Below are positions 52,799-62,217 of a stretch of DNA of 64,000 bases, piece after piece. Each line of letters opens with the position of its first letter. Within the stretch, counting starts at the first letter, position 1. Source of the DNA: DASXTC01 sp036505635 (GTDB taxonomy: Bacteria; Acidobacteriota; Polarisedimenticolia; JACPZX01; DASXTC01); assembly GCA_036505635.1 (NCBI GenBank), contig DASXTC010000021.1, positions 186,001-250,000 of the forward strand, given 5' to 3'. The notes beneath the pieces are model-generated. The model searched no databases. It was not told the origin of the DNA and saw only the letters and a program-made list of their open reading frames with translations. The translations under genes and the position numbers were made by a program.

Positions 52799-54117
52799 GG
52801 CACCGAACGCTTCGGGTCGGCCTGCGTGTCGTGCGGCTCCTCCCGCGCGTCCAGGTCGAAAATCCTACTGACGATCTCGACGACCCGTCCGTCGGGGGGC
52901 CCTTCTCCCGCCCCCTTCATCTCGCGCGTGGGCCCGTGCAGGATCTTGTTGACCAGCGAGCTCATCAGGTCGCGGACCGTTGCTTCCTGTTTTTCCGAAA
53001 GAGGCCCCAGGCGCCCGCGGAACCGCTGCAGCTCCGCCTCGGCCACGCCGTGGAGCTTCTCCCGCAGGGCCACGATGGCCGGCGCGGCGTCCCGGGCCCG
53101 GCCCCGGGCGTGGTACCGCGCGACCTCCTCCTCGACGATCGCCTCGGCCAGCGCCGCTTCGCGGCGGCGCTCCTGGAGCCCCGCGTCGACGACTCCCTGC
53201 AGCGCGTCGATGTCGTAGAGGTAGAGGTTGTCCAGCTTGTTGCACTCCGGATCGATGTCGCGCGGCACGGAGATGTCGATGATGAAGATCGCACGGCCAC
53301 GTCGCTCCCTCATCATGCGCTGGGCATCGTCATGCTCCAGGATGAAGTGCTGGGCCGTCGTGGAGGAGATGATGATGTCGACCCGCGACGCGTACTCACG
53401 GAACCGGTCGATCGGGATCGGCACCCCGTTGAACTTCGCCGCCAGCTCCTGCGCGTGGTGGAAGGCGCGCGACGCGACGAAGACATGGCGCGCGCCCGCC
53501 TCCACGAGGTGCCGGGCCGCCAGGCCGGCCATCTTGCCCGCGCCGATCAGCATCACGGATCGCCCGGACAGCGTCCCGAAGATCTTGCCCGCCAGCTCCA
53601 CCGCGGCGTACGAGATGGACACGGGGTTGCGCGAGATCTGGGTGCTGGCGCGTACCCGCTTGGCGACGGAGAACGCCCGCTGCATCAGGGCATCGAGGCG
53701 CGGGCCCAGCGAGCCGGCCTGCACGCCGAGGTTGTATGCCTCCTTAACTTGCCCGAGGATCTGCGGCTCTCCCACCACCATGGAGTCGAGGCTGGAGGCC
53801 ACGCGAAACAGATGTCGCACGGCATCGATCCCATGGTGGGCGTAGAGGTATCGATCCAGCCCGGCCGGGTCCAGCGAGCGAGTCCGACTCAGAAAGTCGC
53901 GCAGCCGGTGGATCGCCGCCTCGGTCCGCACCTCCCCGCGCGGCGACGCAAGCACCTCCGTGCGGTTGCAGGTCGAGAGGACCACGCCCTCCTCGATCTC
54001 GGCGACCGTCGCGATCGCGCCCGTGATCTCCGCCAGCTCCGCGCGCGTAAAGGAGAGCTTCTCGCGCACCTCCACCGGGGCTGTCCTGTGACTCAGACCC
54101 ACGATGACGAAAGACAC
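52795..54117 (-). CDS. hemA: Glutamyl-tRNA reductase
   Basis: A GTG two bases after the ccsA-like stop gives 440 residues. The catalytic nucleophile is Cys50 in VVLSTCNRTEVLA, at the same position as in E. coli. Other motifs are SSLDSMVVGEPQILGQVKEA, the NADPH loop VMLIGAGKMAGLAARHLVEAG and FIIDISVPRDIDP. It reduces glutamyl-tRNA to glutamate-1-semialdehyde, the first step of C5-pathway haem synthesis. The C-terminus holds the dimerisation helices. Confidence 0.96.
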   Translation of the reverse strand: MSFVIVGLSHRTAPVEVREKLSFTRAELAEITGAIATVAEIEEGVVLSTCNRTEVLASPRGEVRTEAAIHRLRDFLSRTRSLDPAGLDRYLYAHHGIDAVRHLFRVASSLDSMVVGEPQILGQVKEAYNLGVQAGSLGPRLDALMQRAFSVAKRVRASTQISRNPVSISYAAVELAGKIFGTLSGRSVMLIGAGKMAGLAARHLVEAGARHVFVASRAFHHAQELAAKFNGVPIPIDRFREYASRVDIIISSTTAQHFILEHDDAQRMMRERRGRAIFIIDISVPRDIDPECNKLDNLYLYDIDALQGVVDAGLQERRREAALAEAIVEEEVARYHARGRARDAAPAIVALREKLHGVAEAELQRFRGRLGPLSEKQEATVRDLMSSLVNKILHGPTREMKGAGEGPPDGRVVEIVSRIFDLDAREEPHDTQADPKRSVP

Positions 54118-54119
54118 GC

Positions 54120-54935
54120 TCAGACCCCGATCATCCGGAGGATCATCACGCTGAATCCGAATATGGAAAGATAGGCCGCCTTGCGCCCGCGCCACCCGCC
54201 CGAGAAGATCCGATCGTACATCACCACCGCGAATACCAGCCACGCCAGCAGGGACCACTTCTCGCGCAGGACCCAGCGCCAGTCGCCCGTGGGCGCGTAC
54301 CCCGCGGTGATGACCCCCGTCACGACGACGAATGTCAGAAGCGAAAAACCCCACGTGAGCGACTGGTGGCCCAGCCTTTCGCACCGCTCCAGCGAGGGGA
54401 GCCTCAGGAAAAACCTGATCGGACGGTGGGACTTCAGCGCGCGCTCCTGCACGAGATAGAGCAGGCTCATCGCGAAGGTGAGAAACAGGAGCGAGACCCC
54501 CAGGACCGCGGGCACGATGTGGATGACCCGGATCGCCCGGGCAACCCCCTCAGGGATCGCCGTTTCGGCCCCGGGCCCACCCGGCGCCCCCTGCGGGATC
54601 AGGAGCGTCACCAGCATCAGCGCCGCCACGAGAGGCAGGATCACGATCCCCATCACCTCGATGCGGAGCCTGAAATGCGCCAGCAGGTAGACCGAGGTCG
54701 CCACCCAGGCCACCAGGAAGAGAACCTCGCGAAGGTCTCCGGCCGGAAACCCGCCGCGCTCCACGCCCCGCATCACGATCCCGGCGAAGTGGACGATGAA
54801 ACCGGCCAGCGCCAGTCCGGGGATCACCGAGATCCACTCGCGGCGTCGCGCCAGCAAGACCGAGACCGATGCAATGACGCCCAGAACGTAGAAGGCGAGC
54901 GCCATGCCGAGGAGGATGTTGCTCCAATAGCTCAT
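54120..54935 (-). CDS. HemX/CcsA-like cytochrome c assembly protein
   Basis: The 271-residue integral membrane protein has about eight helices. It resembles the CcsA/CcmC/HemX family: HFAGIVMRGVERGGFPAGDL, a His in RVIHIVPAVLGVSLLFLTFA, and EKWSLLAWLVFAVVMYDRI near the end. CcsA-type proteins move haem to apocytochromes; HemX-like ones are linked to hemA. Both fit here, since hemA follows at once and a cytochrome c lies elsewhere in the window. It is divergent from the next gene over 37 bases. Confidence 0.83.
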   Translation of the reverse strand: MSYWSNILLGMALAFYVLGVIASVSVLLARRREWISVIPGLALAGFIVHFAGIVMRGVERGGFPAGDLREVLFLVAWVATSVYLLAHFRLRIEVMGIVILPLVAALMLVTLLIPQGAPGGPGAETAIPEGVARAIRVIHIVPAVLGVSLLFLTFAMSLLYLVQERALKSHRPIRFFLRLPSLERCERLGHQSLTWGFSLLTFVVVTGVITAGYAPTGDWRWVLREKWSLLAWLVFAVVMYDRIFSGGWRGRKAAYLSIFGFSVMILRMIGV

Positions 54936-54972
54936 AGCTGGGCGTCATTCTATCATCCGGCGGCGTGCTGCT

Positions 54973-56751
54973 ATGATGAGGCCTCCTATGGGCGCCGTCC
55001 GATCGAACACGCATGCCTGGACGCTGGCGCTCCTGCTCTGCCTGCCCGCTCTGATCCCCGCGAGCCTGCCGGGTTGGTTCGAGGGGCACGATGACCTCCA
55101 TATCTACCGGCTCATCGAGTACGACGCCGCGCTGAGGGATGGCCAGGTCCCGCCCCGGTGGTTCCCGGACATCTCGGCGGGGTACGGCAACCCCCACCCG
55201 AACTACTACGCACCTCTGTTCTACATCGTGGCCGAGGTCTTCCACCTCGCCGGCGCCGGACTGATCCTCTCCCTCAAGCTCGCTATCGCGGCCTTTCTCC
55301 TGCTGACCTCTGTCACGATGTACCGGCTCGCGCTTCCGTTCGTGGGTACAGCCGGGGCGCTGGTGGCAGCCGCGGCGTACACCTACGCCCCCTACCACCT
55401 GCTCGATCTCTACGTGAGGATGGCATTCTCCGAGCTCACGGTCTTCGCTTTCCTGCCGTCCCTGCTCCTGGCCTTCCACAACCTGCGCACGCGCGGCTCG
55501 CGATGGGACCTCGTCGCGGGGTCGCTCTCCATGGCCGCGATGTCGACCGCCCACACGATCACGCTGATGCTCGTGCCGCCTCTTCTCGGAGCTTACGCCC
55601 TCTTCATCTCGATGAAGATCGCCGGACCGGCGGGAGAGGGCAGGTGGCGGTGGCTCGGAAGGGGCGCGGCAGCCGCGGCCCTGGGCTATGCCCTGGCCGG
55701 TTTCTACGTCGTGCCGGTCCTCCTGGAGCGTGGTCAGGTCAATCTGAAGATCTACACCGACTCGTACTTCGACTACCAGAAGCACTTCGTCTATCCGCGC
55801 CAGCTCGTCTGGTGGCCCTGGGGGTTCGGCATGAGCCTTGAGGGGCTCAAGGACAAGATGTCATTCCGTCTGGGTCTGCTTCAGATCGCCGGAACCGCCG
55901 CGGCCGCGGTCGGCACTCTCGGGGCGAGACGGCGCTCGTCCCCCGCGAAGGTGCACGTAATCTTCTTTCTCGGTGTCACCGTCGCGGCCCTCTTCATGAT
56001 GCTGCCGATCTCCGCGCCGTTCTGGAGCCTTCTCGCACCGCTGAGGTTCGTGCAGTTCCCCTGGAGGTTCCTGACGCTGACGACCCTCTCGACGGCCTTT
56101 CTCTGCGGCGCCGCCTTCTCCCGGTATGCCGGACGCGCGCCTGTCATCGCCGCGCTCGGGGCCTGTGCTCTCTTCCCGGCGGGTGCGGCCATCGGTGGAT
56201 GCCTCGGCGTCCACCTCAGGGTCCCGGAGTCCCGGATAGGGTTCGACAAGACTCCCTACAACAACATGCTCGACCGCGGACCCGAGGCGGCCCTCGCCCC
56301 CGAGACGCTCGACCGGTCATTCGTCCGCGAGCACGCCCTTCACTGGATCGACCACCTCCCGTCCGAGGTCGGCTTCAACGATGTGGCGGAATCGGATCTC
56401 GCCCGCCCGAAGGTGGAGGTCGTGGAGGGCGGAGCGAGGGTGAGCGACGTGGTGGCGCGCACCTGGCTCGTGCGGTGTCACGTGGAGGCGTTCTCCCCCT
56501 CCCGGCTGCGCGTGAATCTGTACCGATTCCCGGGCTGGACTGTGCGCGTGGACGGGGTCGTCGCGCCGATGATAGAGATCCCGAAGAGGCAGAAGGTGAT
56601 CTTCTTCGAGGTATCCCCCGGATCCCACGAGGTGCAGGTCCTACTCGAGAGGACCTTCCCGCGGCGTCTCGGAGATGGTCTGACTCTGGCGGCCCTCGCC
56701 ACGCTGGCCGTCGCGCGGCTCTGGCCGCAGCGGCGAGCTGCAGGCTCCTGA
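54973..56751 (+). CDS. Polytopic membrane protein, 6-PTPS-related family-like
   Basis: The 592-residue protein has around ten helices up to residue 410 and a soluble beta-rich C-terminus. Motifs WFEGHDDLHIYRLIEYDAAL, RWFPDISAGYGNPHPNYYAP and TYAPYHLLDLYVRMAFSEL, followed by FPWRFLTLTTLS, recall the PTPS-related membrane family, a GT-C-like group. An acidic loop after the first helix (GHDD) resembles the catalytic loop of such transferases. Function is unknown; a glycosyltransferase role is inference. The first of several closely spaced ATGs is used. Confidence 0.65.
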   Translation: MMRPPMGAVRSNTHAWTLALLLCLPALIPASLPGWFEGHDDLHIYRLIEYDAALRDGQVPPRWFPDISAGYGNPHPNYYAPLFYIVAEVFHLAGAGLILSLKLAIAAFLLLTSVTMYRLALPFVGTAGALVAAAAYTYAPYHLLDLYVRMAFSELTVFAFLPSLLLAFHNLRTRGSRWDLVAGSLSMAAMSTAHTITLMLVPPLLGAYALFISMKIAGPAGEGRWRWLGRGAAAAALGYALAGFYVVPVLLERGQVNLKIYTDSYFDYQKHFVYPRQLVWWPWGFGMSLEGLKDKMSFRLGLLQIAGTAAAAVGTLGARRRSSPAKVHVIFFLGVTVAALFMMLPISAPFWSLLAPLRFVQFPWRFLTLTTLSTAFLCGAAFSRYAGRAPVIAALGACALFPAGAAIGGCLGVHLRVPESRIGFDKTPYNNMLDRGPEAALAPETLDRSFVREHALHWIDHLPSEVGFNDVAESDLARPKVEVVEGGARVSDVVARTWLVRCHVEAFSPSRLRVNLYRFPGWTVRVDGVVAPMIEIPKRQKVIFFEVSPGSHEVQVLLERTFPRRLGDGLTLAALATLAVARLWPQRRAAGS

Positions 56752-56764
56752 GAGACGCGGGGCG

Positions 56765-57175
56765 TCAGGCTGGAGAGACGGGCCGGGTCCCTTCGATTAC
56801 GGAGATCTGGAGCATGGAGTCGCCGAGCCTGATCTCGTCGCCGTGCTGGAACTTCTGGCGCTCCACCCGGGTCCCGTTGACGAACGTCCCGTTGGTGCTG
56901 GCCAGGTCGATCACGAAGTAGGCTTCGGGCCCGAGGATCCTGATCTCGGCGTGCCGGTAGGAGACCTTCTCGTCGGCCAGGGGAATGTCGCCCGCCTCCC
57001 GGCCCACCACGTAGCTGCCTCCCGGAGACAGGTCGAAGAGCTTTCCTTTGTCGGGCCCCTCGGACACACGGAGGTAGATCCGCGTGTCGCCCGGCACGAG
57101 ACCGGACTTCAGGCGCGGGCGGTGCAGATTCTCGTCGAGCCGGGTCTTCGTCGCTCCCTTGTCACGCCTGGTCAT
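56765..57175 (-). CDS. FHA-domain protein
   Basis: The 136-residue protein is essentially one forkhead-associated domain: GGSYVVGREAGDIPLADEKV, SYRHAEIRI, DLASTNGTFVNGTRV and GDEIRLGDSMLQI. The phosphothreonine-binding Arg, Ser and Asn positions are all kept. It directly follows the Ser/Thr kinase gene by 13 bases, so it probably binds or is a substrate of that kinase. The N-terminal 35 residues contain Thr-rich stretches that could be phosphorylated. Confidence 0.9.
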   Translation of the reverse strand: MTRRDKGATKTRLDENLHRPRLKSGLVPGDTRIYLRVSEGPDKGKLFDLSPGGSYVVGREAGDIPLADEKVSYRHAEIRILGPEAYFVIDLASTNGTFVNGTRVERQKFQHGDEIRLGDSMLQISVIEGTRPVSPA

Positions 57176-57188
57176 GGTCCCATCCTCC

Positions 57189-58730
57189 TCAGTCGTCGGT
57201 CCACATGAGCTCGAGCTCCGGGCTCGGTCGATCCTTCACCCGAACGTGCAGCCGGTATCGCCCTCTACTGACCACGGATGTCAACCGCTCCCCCTCCAGG
57301 TCGGCGGCGGCCCCGCCGCTATCGAGCTGGACGCGAAGCCGGTGCTCTCCCTCGGGCAGCCGGACACGCCATTCGGCGTCCGTTTCGCGTGGGTCGAGGC
57401 GCGCGCGCAACAGACGTCGCTGCCCGGACCGGATCGTCAGGAGGCCCTCCCGCCGGCCGTGCACGACGTGGACCGTGACGACGGCGGCGTCGGCGTCCGC
57501 TTCACCCGGCGCCCGGTGGTCCGGCTCGATAGTCCGGAGGTCCGCGAGGCGGGGCGGCTCGGCTCGCGCGGATCGGCGGGCCGGAAACCCCACCACCAGG
57601 TAGCTGCCAAGGAGGATGGCCCCCACCGCCATGATCGACGCGATCGCCACTGCCGCGCCGCCGCCCGGAGCCGATCGGCGCGCCGCGAAACGCGAGTCGC
57701 GCCGTGCGCCTCGGGGCCCGGCGTTCCCCTTGTCCGCGGCCGCCTCCCGGGCGGGCTCCACGTGTGTCGTCTCCTCGCGCTCCGTCACGACCGCGTGCCG
57801 GAGGGGAAGTCCCGCGGCCGCCTCCCTCAGGTCTTCGGCGAGATCGTGACCCGACTGATACCGCCGCTGGGGCTCCTTCGCGAGCGCCTTCATGACCGCC
57901 GCCTCGCTCTCGGGCGAGATCCGCGGGACGCTCCGGCGAAGGGGCGCGGGATCGCTATGGCAGATCGCGTAGGCGAGGCTGGTGAGATCCTCGCCCATGA
58001 ACGGTCGCCGGCCGCACAGGAGGGTGTAGAGCACCGCGCCCAGCGAGAAGAGGTCCGAGCGCCCGTCGACGGCCATCCCCCGGATCTGCTCGGGCGAGGC
58101 GAACGCGGGAGATCCGACAAAGAGCCCCACGCGGGTCAGGTCGGACTCCGACAGGCGCGCGATCCCGAAGTCCGCGATCCGCGCCCTCCCCTCCTTGTCG
58201 ACGAGGATGTTGGCCGGTTTCACGTCACGGTGGACGATCCCGCGGCGGTGAGCCGCCTCGAGCGCCTCGGCCACCTGCGCTCCCCATTCGAGGGCCGTGC
58301 GTTCGCGCGGCCTCGGCCCGCGTTCGATGATCGTCTCGAGGCTCAGCCCTTCGACGAGCTCCATGACGATGAAGGGCCGACCGTCCTCCGCCACGCCGAC
58401 GTCGTGAATCGTCACGATGCCGGGGTGGGTGAGCATCCCGGCAGCGCGGGCCTCGCGCAGGAATCGCTGCTCCCATTCGGCCTTCTGACGTCCGTCCAGT
58501 CCCTTCGGTGTGTTGAGGATCTTGACGGCGACCAGCCGGTTGATGTGCGGGTCGACCGCGCGCCAGACTTCACCGAACGCCCCCCTGCCAATCGGGTCCT
58601 GAGGAAGGTAGCGTCCCACCGAACGCGGCGCCGAGCGGGACGAGGCTCCGCCACGCGTTCTGCGCCGGCGGGTTCGCTTCGCGCCACCGCCGAAGAGCCC
58701 GATTCTCGTGAAGATCCGGCTTATGCCCAT
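57189..58730 (-). CDS. Hanks-type Ser/Thr protein kinase, single membrane segment
   Basis: The 513-residue protein has an N-terminal basic stretch (AKRTRRRRTRGG), then a complete kinase domain (about 38-305): GRGAFGEVWRAVD, VAVKIL, the catalytic loop IVHRDVKPANILVD, DFGIAR and GSPAFASPEQIRG. A membrane helix (about 355-378, AVAIASIMAVGAILLGSYLV) precedes an extracytoplasmic beta-rich tail of about 130 residues. It is a classical PknB-type receptor kinase with a sensor different from PASTA. It is followed by the FHA gene. Confidence 0.93.
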   Translation of the reverse strand: MGISRIFTRIGLFGGGAKRTRRRRTRGGASSRSAPRSVGRYLPQDPIGRGAFGEVWRAVDPHINRLVAVKILNTPKGLDGRQKAEWEQRFLREARAAGMLTHPGIVTIHDVGVAEDGRPFIVMELVEGLSLETIIERGPRPRERTALEWGAQVAEALEAAHRRGIVHRDVKPANILVDKEGRARIADFGIARLSESDLTRVGLFVGSPAFASPEQIRGMAVDGRSDLFSLGAVLYTLLCGRRPFMGEDLTSLAYAICHSDPAPLRRSVPRISPESEAAVMKALAKEPQRRYQSGHDLAEDLREAAAGLPLRHAVVTEREETTHVEPAREAAADKGNAGPRGARRDSRFAARRSAPGGGAAVAIASIMAVGAILLGSYLVVGFPARRSARAEPPRLADLRTIEPDHRAPGEADADAAVVTVHVVHGRREGLLTIRSGQRRLLRARLDPRETDAEWRVRLPEGEHRLRVQLDSGGAAADLEGERLTSVVSRGRYRLHVRVKDRPSPELELMWTDD

Positions 58731-58769
58731 CGTGGAGAAGACCCTCCCGCCGATTTTTCGCGATAAGGG

Positions 58770-58797
58770 AATCTAGGTTCCGGGCGGGTGAAGTCAA
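58770..58797 (-). promoter_or_regulatory. Promoter for the kinase-FHA transcript
   Basis: On the minus strand TTGACT (58797-58792), 16 bases, then TAGATT (58775-58770). Matches are five and four of six. The ATG lies about 35 bases further on. Confidence 0.5.
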
Positions 58798-58938
58798 AAC
58801 GGTCGGCGGCTCCACTTCCGCGGGGCCACCGCCGGTTTTCCGGGGGATAACCGAGCGGTTCAACCGGACAGAGGTGTGAACCCCGTTCCCGAGGAAGCGC
58901 CACCTCGCCGGGCCGGCCGCATGATTCGTCTCACGGCT

Positions 58939-61524
58939 TCAGGCTCGGATGTGCTCCTGGAGCACGCGCAGGACGACGAGGGTCATGTCATCGTGCTGGG
59001 GCGCGCCGGCGGCGAAGCTGTCGGCGCCGTGCATGAGCCTCTGGATCGTCTCGGCGGCGCCAAGGCCGTCGCACGCCGCCGCGGGCGCGATGAGGGCTTC
59101 TTCGCCCCACTCCTCGTCGTCGGTGTTGAGAGCCTCGCTGATCCCGTCGGTGTAGGCGACCACGAGGTCCCCCGGCTTGAGCGTGACGGCCGCCTCCTTG
59201 AACGTGGACCCGGGGAAGAGGCCGACGACGGTGCCGCCAGCCTTCAGGCGGATGATCTCGAGCCGGCCGCCGTCGCGTCTCATGACGATCGGCGGGCAAT
59301 GCCCGGCGTTGACATAGTCCAGCTCACGGGTGACCGGGTCGTACCGCGCGTAGAAGAAGGTCGCGTATCGGTTGTCGGGCGAGGCATCATAGACGAGTCG
59401 GCTGACGTTGGCGATCATCTCGGCCAGGGCGCCTCCCTGAATCGTCTGGCCGCGCAGCGACGCCTGGAGGCTCGCCATCAGGAGCGCCGCGCCGATCCCT
59501 TTGCCCGACACATCGGCGATGGCGATCCCGAGACGCCCTTGCGGAAGCGCGAGGAAATCGAAGTAGTCTCCGCCCACCCACAGGGCCGGCCGGCAGGAGC
59601 CACCGTACTCGAGCCCCTCGACCGGCGGCAGGCTCTGGGGGAAGAGGCGCTCCTGGACCTCGCGGGCGATCTCGACCTCGCGATTGAGCCGCTCGCGCTG
59701 CGCCACCTCGGAGGCGATAGCGGCGGTCAGACGGCTGTTCTCCAGGGCCAGACCCGTCTGGATCGCCACCGACTGGAGCAGGCGGAGGTCGCCGCGGGAG
59801 AACGGCTCCTCGGACATCTTCGCCCCGAGGCTCAGAAACCCGGGGAGCTTCTCGTTGGCCGCCAGGGGCACCAGGACCTGAGTCTTCAGGCAGCGCAGCA
59901 TCCGCCGCTCCGATTCGTCCGGGCCCGGCACCCTGTTCACCCACGACCGTGGATCGTCGATGAAGACGCGCAGCGGCTCCCTGGCCCGCATCAGCTCCTC
60001 TACCGTCGCCGCGCCGGCCTCGAACCGGACCTCCGGGAGTCCCTCGTATCCGAGCGCACACGCGGCGCGGTAGGCGCCGTCCTCTTCCACCAGAAGGGCC
60101 ACCTGCGGGACGTGCAACGACTCGGAGATCCGGCTCGCCACGGTCTCGAGGAGAGGACCGGTCCGCACCATCGTCCTGACCTGCTCGCCCAGGTCGCTGA
60201 AGATTCGCTCGGTGTCGTATGCCTCGCGGAAGAACCGACGGTCGATCCACTTTCGGAGCGACTCTGCGAGCCGGCCCATGAAGACGATGAAGGAGAGCCC
60301 GGTGCCCAGAACCGCGAGGATCTCCACGCGTCTCGTGCCGGGCCGGCTCAGCAGCAGGAACATCACTCCGATGACGGCGAGAATCGTCATCGCCTGCAGC
60401 ACCGCCACTCCCCGCCGGGCCAGTGCGTACTGGAGCCCCTGCCGGATCACCACGCGGACATCCAGGGCGCGGTGCACCACGATCACGTAGGCCAGGGTCA
60501 GCGGGAAGAGGAACATCATCATGAGGGAAGGGATCAGGATCCACTCGGGCACCTGGAACGGATCCACGCCGAAAACGAGCCCCCTCAGCGCGAGGAGAAA
60601 TGTCGGCATGAGGCTGATCGCGGTGCCGGTGTTAAGCAGCACGAGACGGCGGCGCGCGTCGCGCTGCCGCGTCGTGCCCATTTTCACGCCCAGGCACATG
60701 AAGTACATCGAGATCGCCACCATGTACAGAATCCGACCGGGAACTCCGAAAGGCCTCACCAGCGAGTCGAGCCGCGCGACGGCGGTGAACTGCTCGTGCT
60801 CGCCGACGACGATGATGGTCTGGAGAGCGCCGTAGGCCCCCAGCAGAGCGACGAAGCTCCACTTGATCCAGGGCAGGCGCCTGTCGAGCGGGAACCTCTC
60901 TGGAAAATGGATTCCGAACAGCATCATCCAGATCGCCCACGTGGTCACCAGGATGCTGTGGTAGTGGATGCCGGCGGTGCGCGCCCACCCCTCCCAGTGC
61001 GCCACGTCTTCGCGGGTGATCTGGCTGAAGCTCAGAAGCAACGCCAGGAGGAGCCACGCTATCGGATCCTCGATGCGAAGCGCGGTGACCCAGAAGCCGA
61101 GCAGGAGGCAGAGAACGGGCATCGCCACGTCGAGCACCGACACGACCGCCCAGTCGGCGATGCGCGGTCCGCCCTGCCCGGCGGGGGCCAGGCGTATCCT
61201 GACCTCCTCCCCTTCCCTCACGCTGACCCTGAGCTCGTCCCCGGCGCGGGCCTTTCTCAGGGGGACGGCCAGGTCGGCCAGGCCGGTGTAGGGCTCCCCC
61301 TCGACCGACAGGAGGTGATCCCCTTCCTTGATGCCCGCCACCGCCGCCTCGGGCCTCACACTCGCGATCTCGGAGCTGAGTCGCGTCAGCGTGAAGGGAC
61401 TGCGCGCCCTCTCCGCCCGGCGCATGAGGTCGACCACGGCGCCGGCCGAGTAGCGCGCCTGGTAGGCCCCTGCGAAGAGAAACAGAGCGAGGAGGAACAG
61501 GCGAAGAACGACCCGGCGATTCAT
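58939..61524 (-). CDS. PDZ/membrane/GAF/SpoIIE-type phosphatase (RsbU-like)
   Basis: The 861-residue protein starts at ATG (MNRRVV) or three codons earlier at GTG. Domain order is: signal anchor, PDZ-like domain (about 55-115, EAAVAGIKEGDHLLSVEGEP), about eight membrane helices (to about 410), a GAF-like domain (about 445-600) and a C-terminal SpoIIE/PP2C domain (about 625-860). In the last, AREVQERLFPQSLPPVEGLE, WVGGDYFDFLALPQGRLGIAI, DVSGKGIGAALLMASLQASL and PQHDDMTLVVLRVL contain the metal-binding Asp residues. RsbU-like enzymes dephosphorylate anti-sigma antagonists. It lies upstream of the kinase and FHA genes. Confidence 0.9.
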   Translation of the reverse strand: MNRRVVLRLFLLALFLFAGAYQARYSAGAVVDLMRRAERARSPFTLTRLSSEIASVRPEAAVAGIKEGDHLLSVEGEPYTGLADLAVPLRKARAGDELRVSVREGEEVRIRLAPAGQGGPRIADWAVVSVLDVAMPVLCLLLGFWVTALRIEDPIAWLLLALLLSFSQITREDVAHWEGWARTAGIHYHSILVTTWAIWMMLFGIHFPERFPLDRRLPWIKWSFVALLGAYGALQTIIVVGEHEQFTAVARLDSLVRPFGVPGRILYMVAISMYFMCLGVKMGTTRQRDARRRLVLLNTGTAISLMPTFLLALRGLVFGVDPFQVPEWILIPSLMMMFLFPLTLAYVIVVHRALDVRVVIRQGLQYALARRGVAVLQAMTILAVIGVMFLLLSRPGTRRVEILAVLGTGLSFIVFMGRLAESLRKWIDRRFFREAYDTERIFSDLGEQVRTMVRTGPLLETVASRISESLHVPQVALLVEEDGAYRAACALGYEGLPEVRFEAGAATVEELMRAREPLRVFIDDPRSWVNRVPGPDESERRMLRCLKTQVLVPLAANEKLPGFLSLGAKMSEEPFSRGDLRLLQSVAIQTGLALENSRLTAAIASEVAQRERLNREVEIAREVQERLFPQSLPPVEGLEYGGSCRPALWVGGDYFDFLALPQGRLGIAIADVSGKGIGAALLMASLQASLRGQTIQGGALAEMIANVSRLVYDASPDNRYATFFYARYDPVTRELDYVNAGHCPPIVMRRDGGRLEIIRLKAGGTVVGLFPGSTFKEAAVTLKPGDLVVAYTDGISEALNTDDEEWGEEALIAPAAACDGLGAAETIQRLMHGADSFAAGAPQHDDMTLVVLRVLQEHIRA

Positions 61525-61739
61525 CACCGTCACACTTTATCGCAGGTGTCCGTCGCCTGCGCTCGCCGGCACGCACCAGCGATCCCGAGGGGCCGGACCC
61601 GGCGATTGTGCGGGCCCACCAGCACTGAGCGCGCAACCACTCCCTGCTCCTGAGCTTGCGCCGGCTCGCCTGCCCTCCCCGCGTCCCTGGACTCTCGTGG
61701 CACTCCCGTTGCTGAGAGGACTCCCGTCGGGAGGCATTC

Positions 61740-61988
61740 ATGATTGCAGGAGAAGGAAAGGCCGATCGCGCCGCGCTTCTGATCCTACGGGCACTGGCAG
61801 GGAACGCCGGGAAGGTCGAGATCGGCGGCCGCCGGTACACCTTCTCCTGCATACCCGCCTTCAGACTCGAAGATGACGAATCGGGACAGGTGCACGACTG
61901 CGTGGACAGCGGCGCCCTGTTGAGAACCATCCTCTTTCTCGTGGGGGGCGCCGGAGCCACGACCGGCGCGCACCCCTGGTGTTCGTGA
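61740..61988 (+). CDS. Small hypothetical protein
   Basis: The 82-residue frame begins at an ATG with an excellent GGGAGG five bases upstream. The product (MIAGEGKADRAALLILRALA...) has a conserved-looking middle (VEIGGRRYTFSCIPAFRLED) and three cysteines. No family is recognised, and it might be a chance ORF. The ribosome site is the main support. Confidence 0.4.
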   Translation: MIAGEGKADRAALLILRALAGNAGKVEIGGRRYTFSCIPAFRLEDDESGQVHDCVDSGALLRTILFLVGGAGATTGAHPWCS

Positions 61989-62062
61989 TGTCGGGGCGCT
62001 TCGGGGGATGCCCTCCTCAGTCAACCAGCTCTCCTCATGGTCTTCCCTCGAAGCACCCCCCA

Positions 62063-62082
62063 GGGGGGGCGAAAGCCCCCCC
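62063..62082. terminator. GNRA-capped GC hairpin, possible terminator
   Basis: GGGGGGGC and GCCCCCCC form a perfect eight-base-pair stem closed by GAAA. It lies about 75 bases after the small ORF. No T-run follows on the plus strand. Confidence 0.4.
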
Positions 62083-62217
62083 ACCCACCTTTCCTCTTCC
62101 GGCCGCGCCTCGCGACGGGGGGAGGCAGGCGCGGCCGGGCTCACGGCGGGGTGAGCTCGGCCGCCGCACCACCGGCTCACTCACGTCCAACCCCGCACGC
62201 TATCGGAGGAGGCATCG

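Larger units (their letters stand above)
61534..62217. other. Long non-coding stretch with a small possible gene and a hairpin
   Basis: These 684 bases separate the phosphatase gene from the ComEA-like gene. I see the small ORF at 61740-61988 and a stable hairpin at 62063-62082. The rest shows no recognisable gene or repeat. A GC-rich inverted pair (CGCAGG...CCTGCG) lies near 61541. Confidence 0.5.

Noticed and set aside
58876..61653. 925-codon open frame on the plus strand
   Set aside because: It is antisense to the PDZ/SpoIIE gene, has low-complexity Arg/Glu/Gln/His composition typical of high-GC shadows and no domains.
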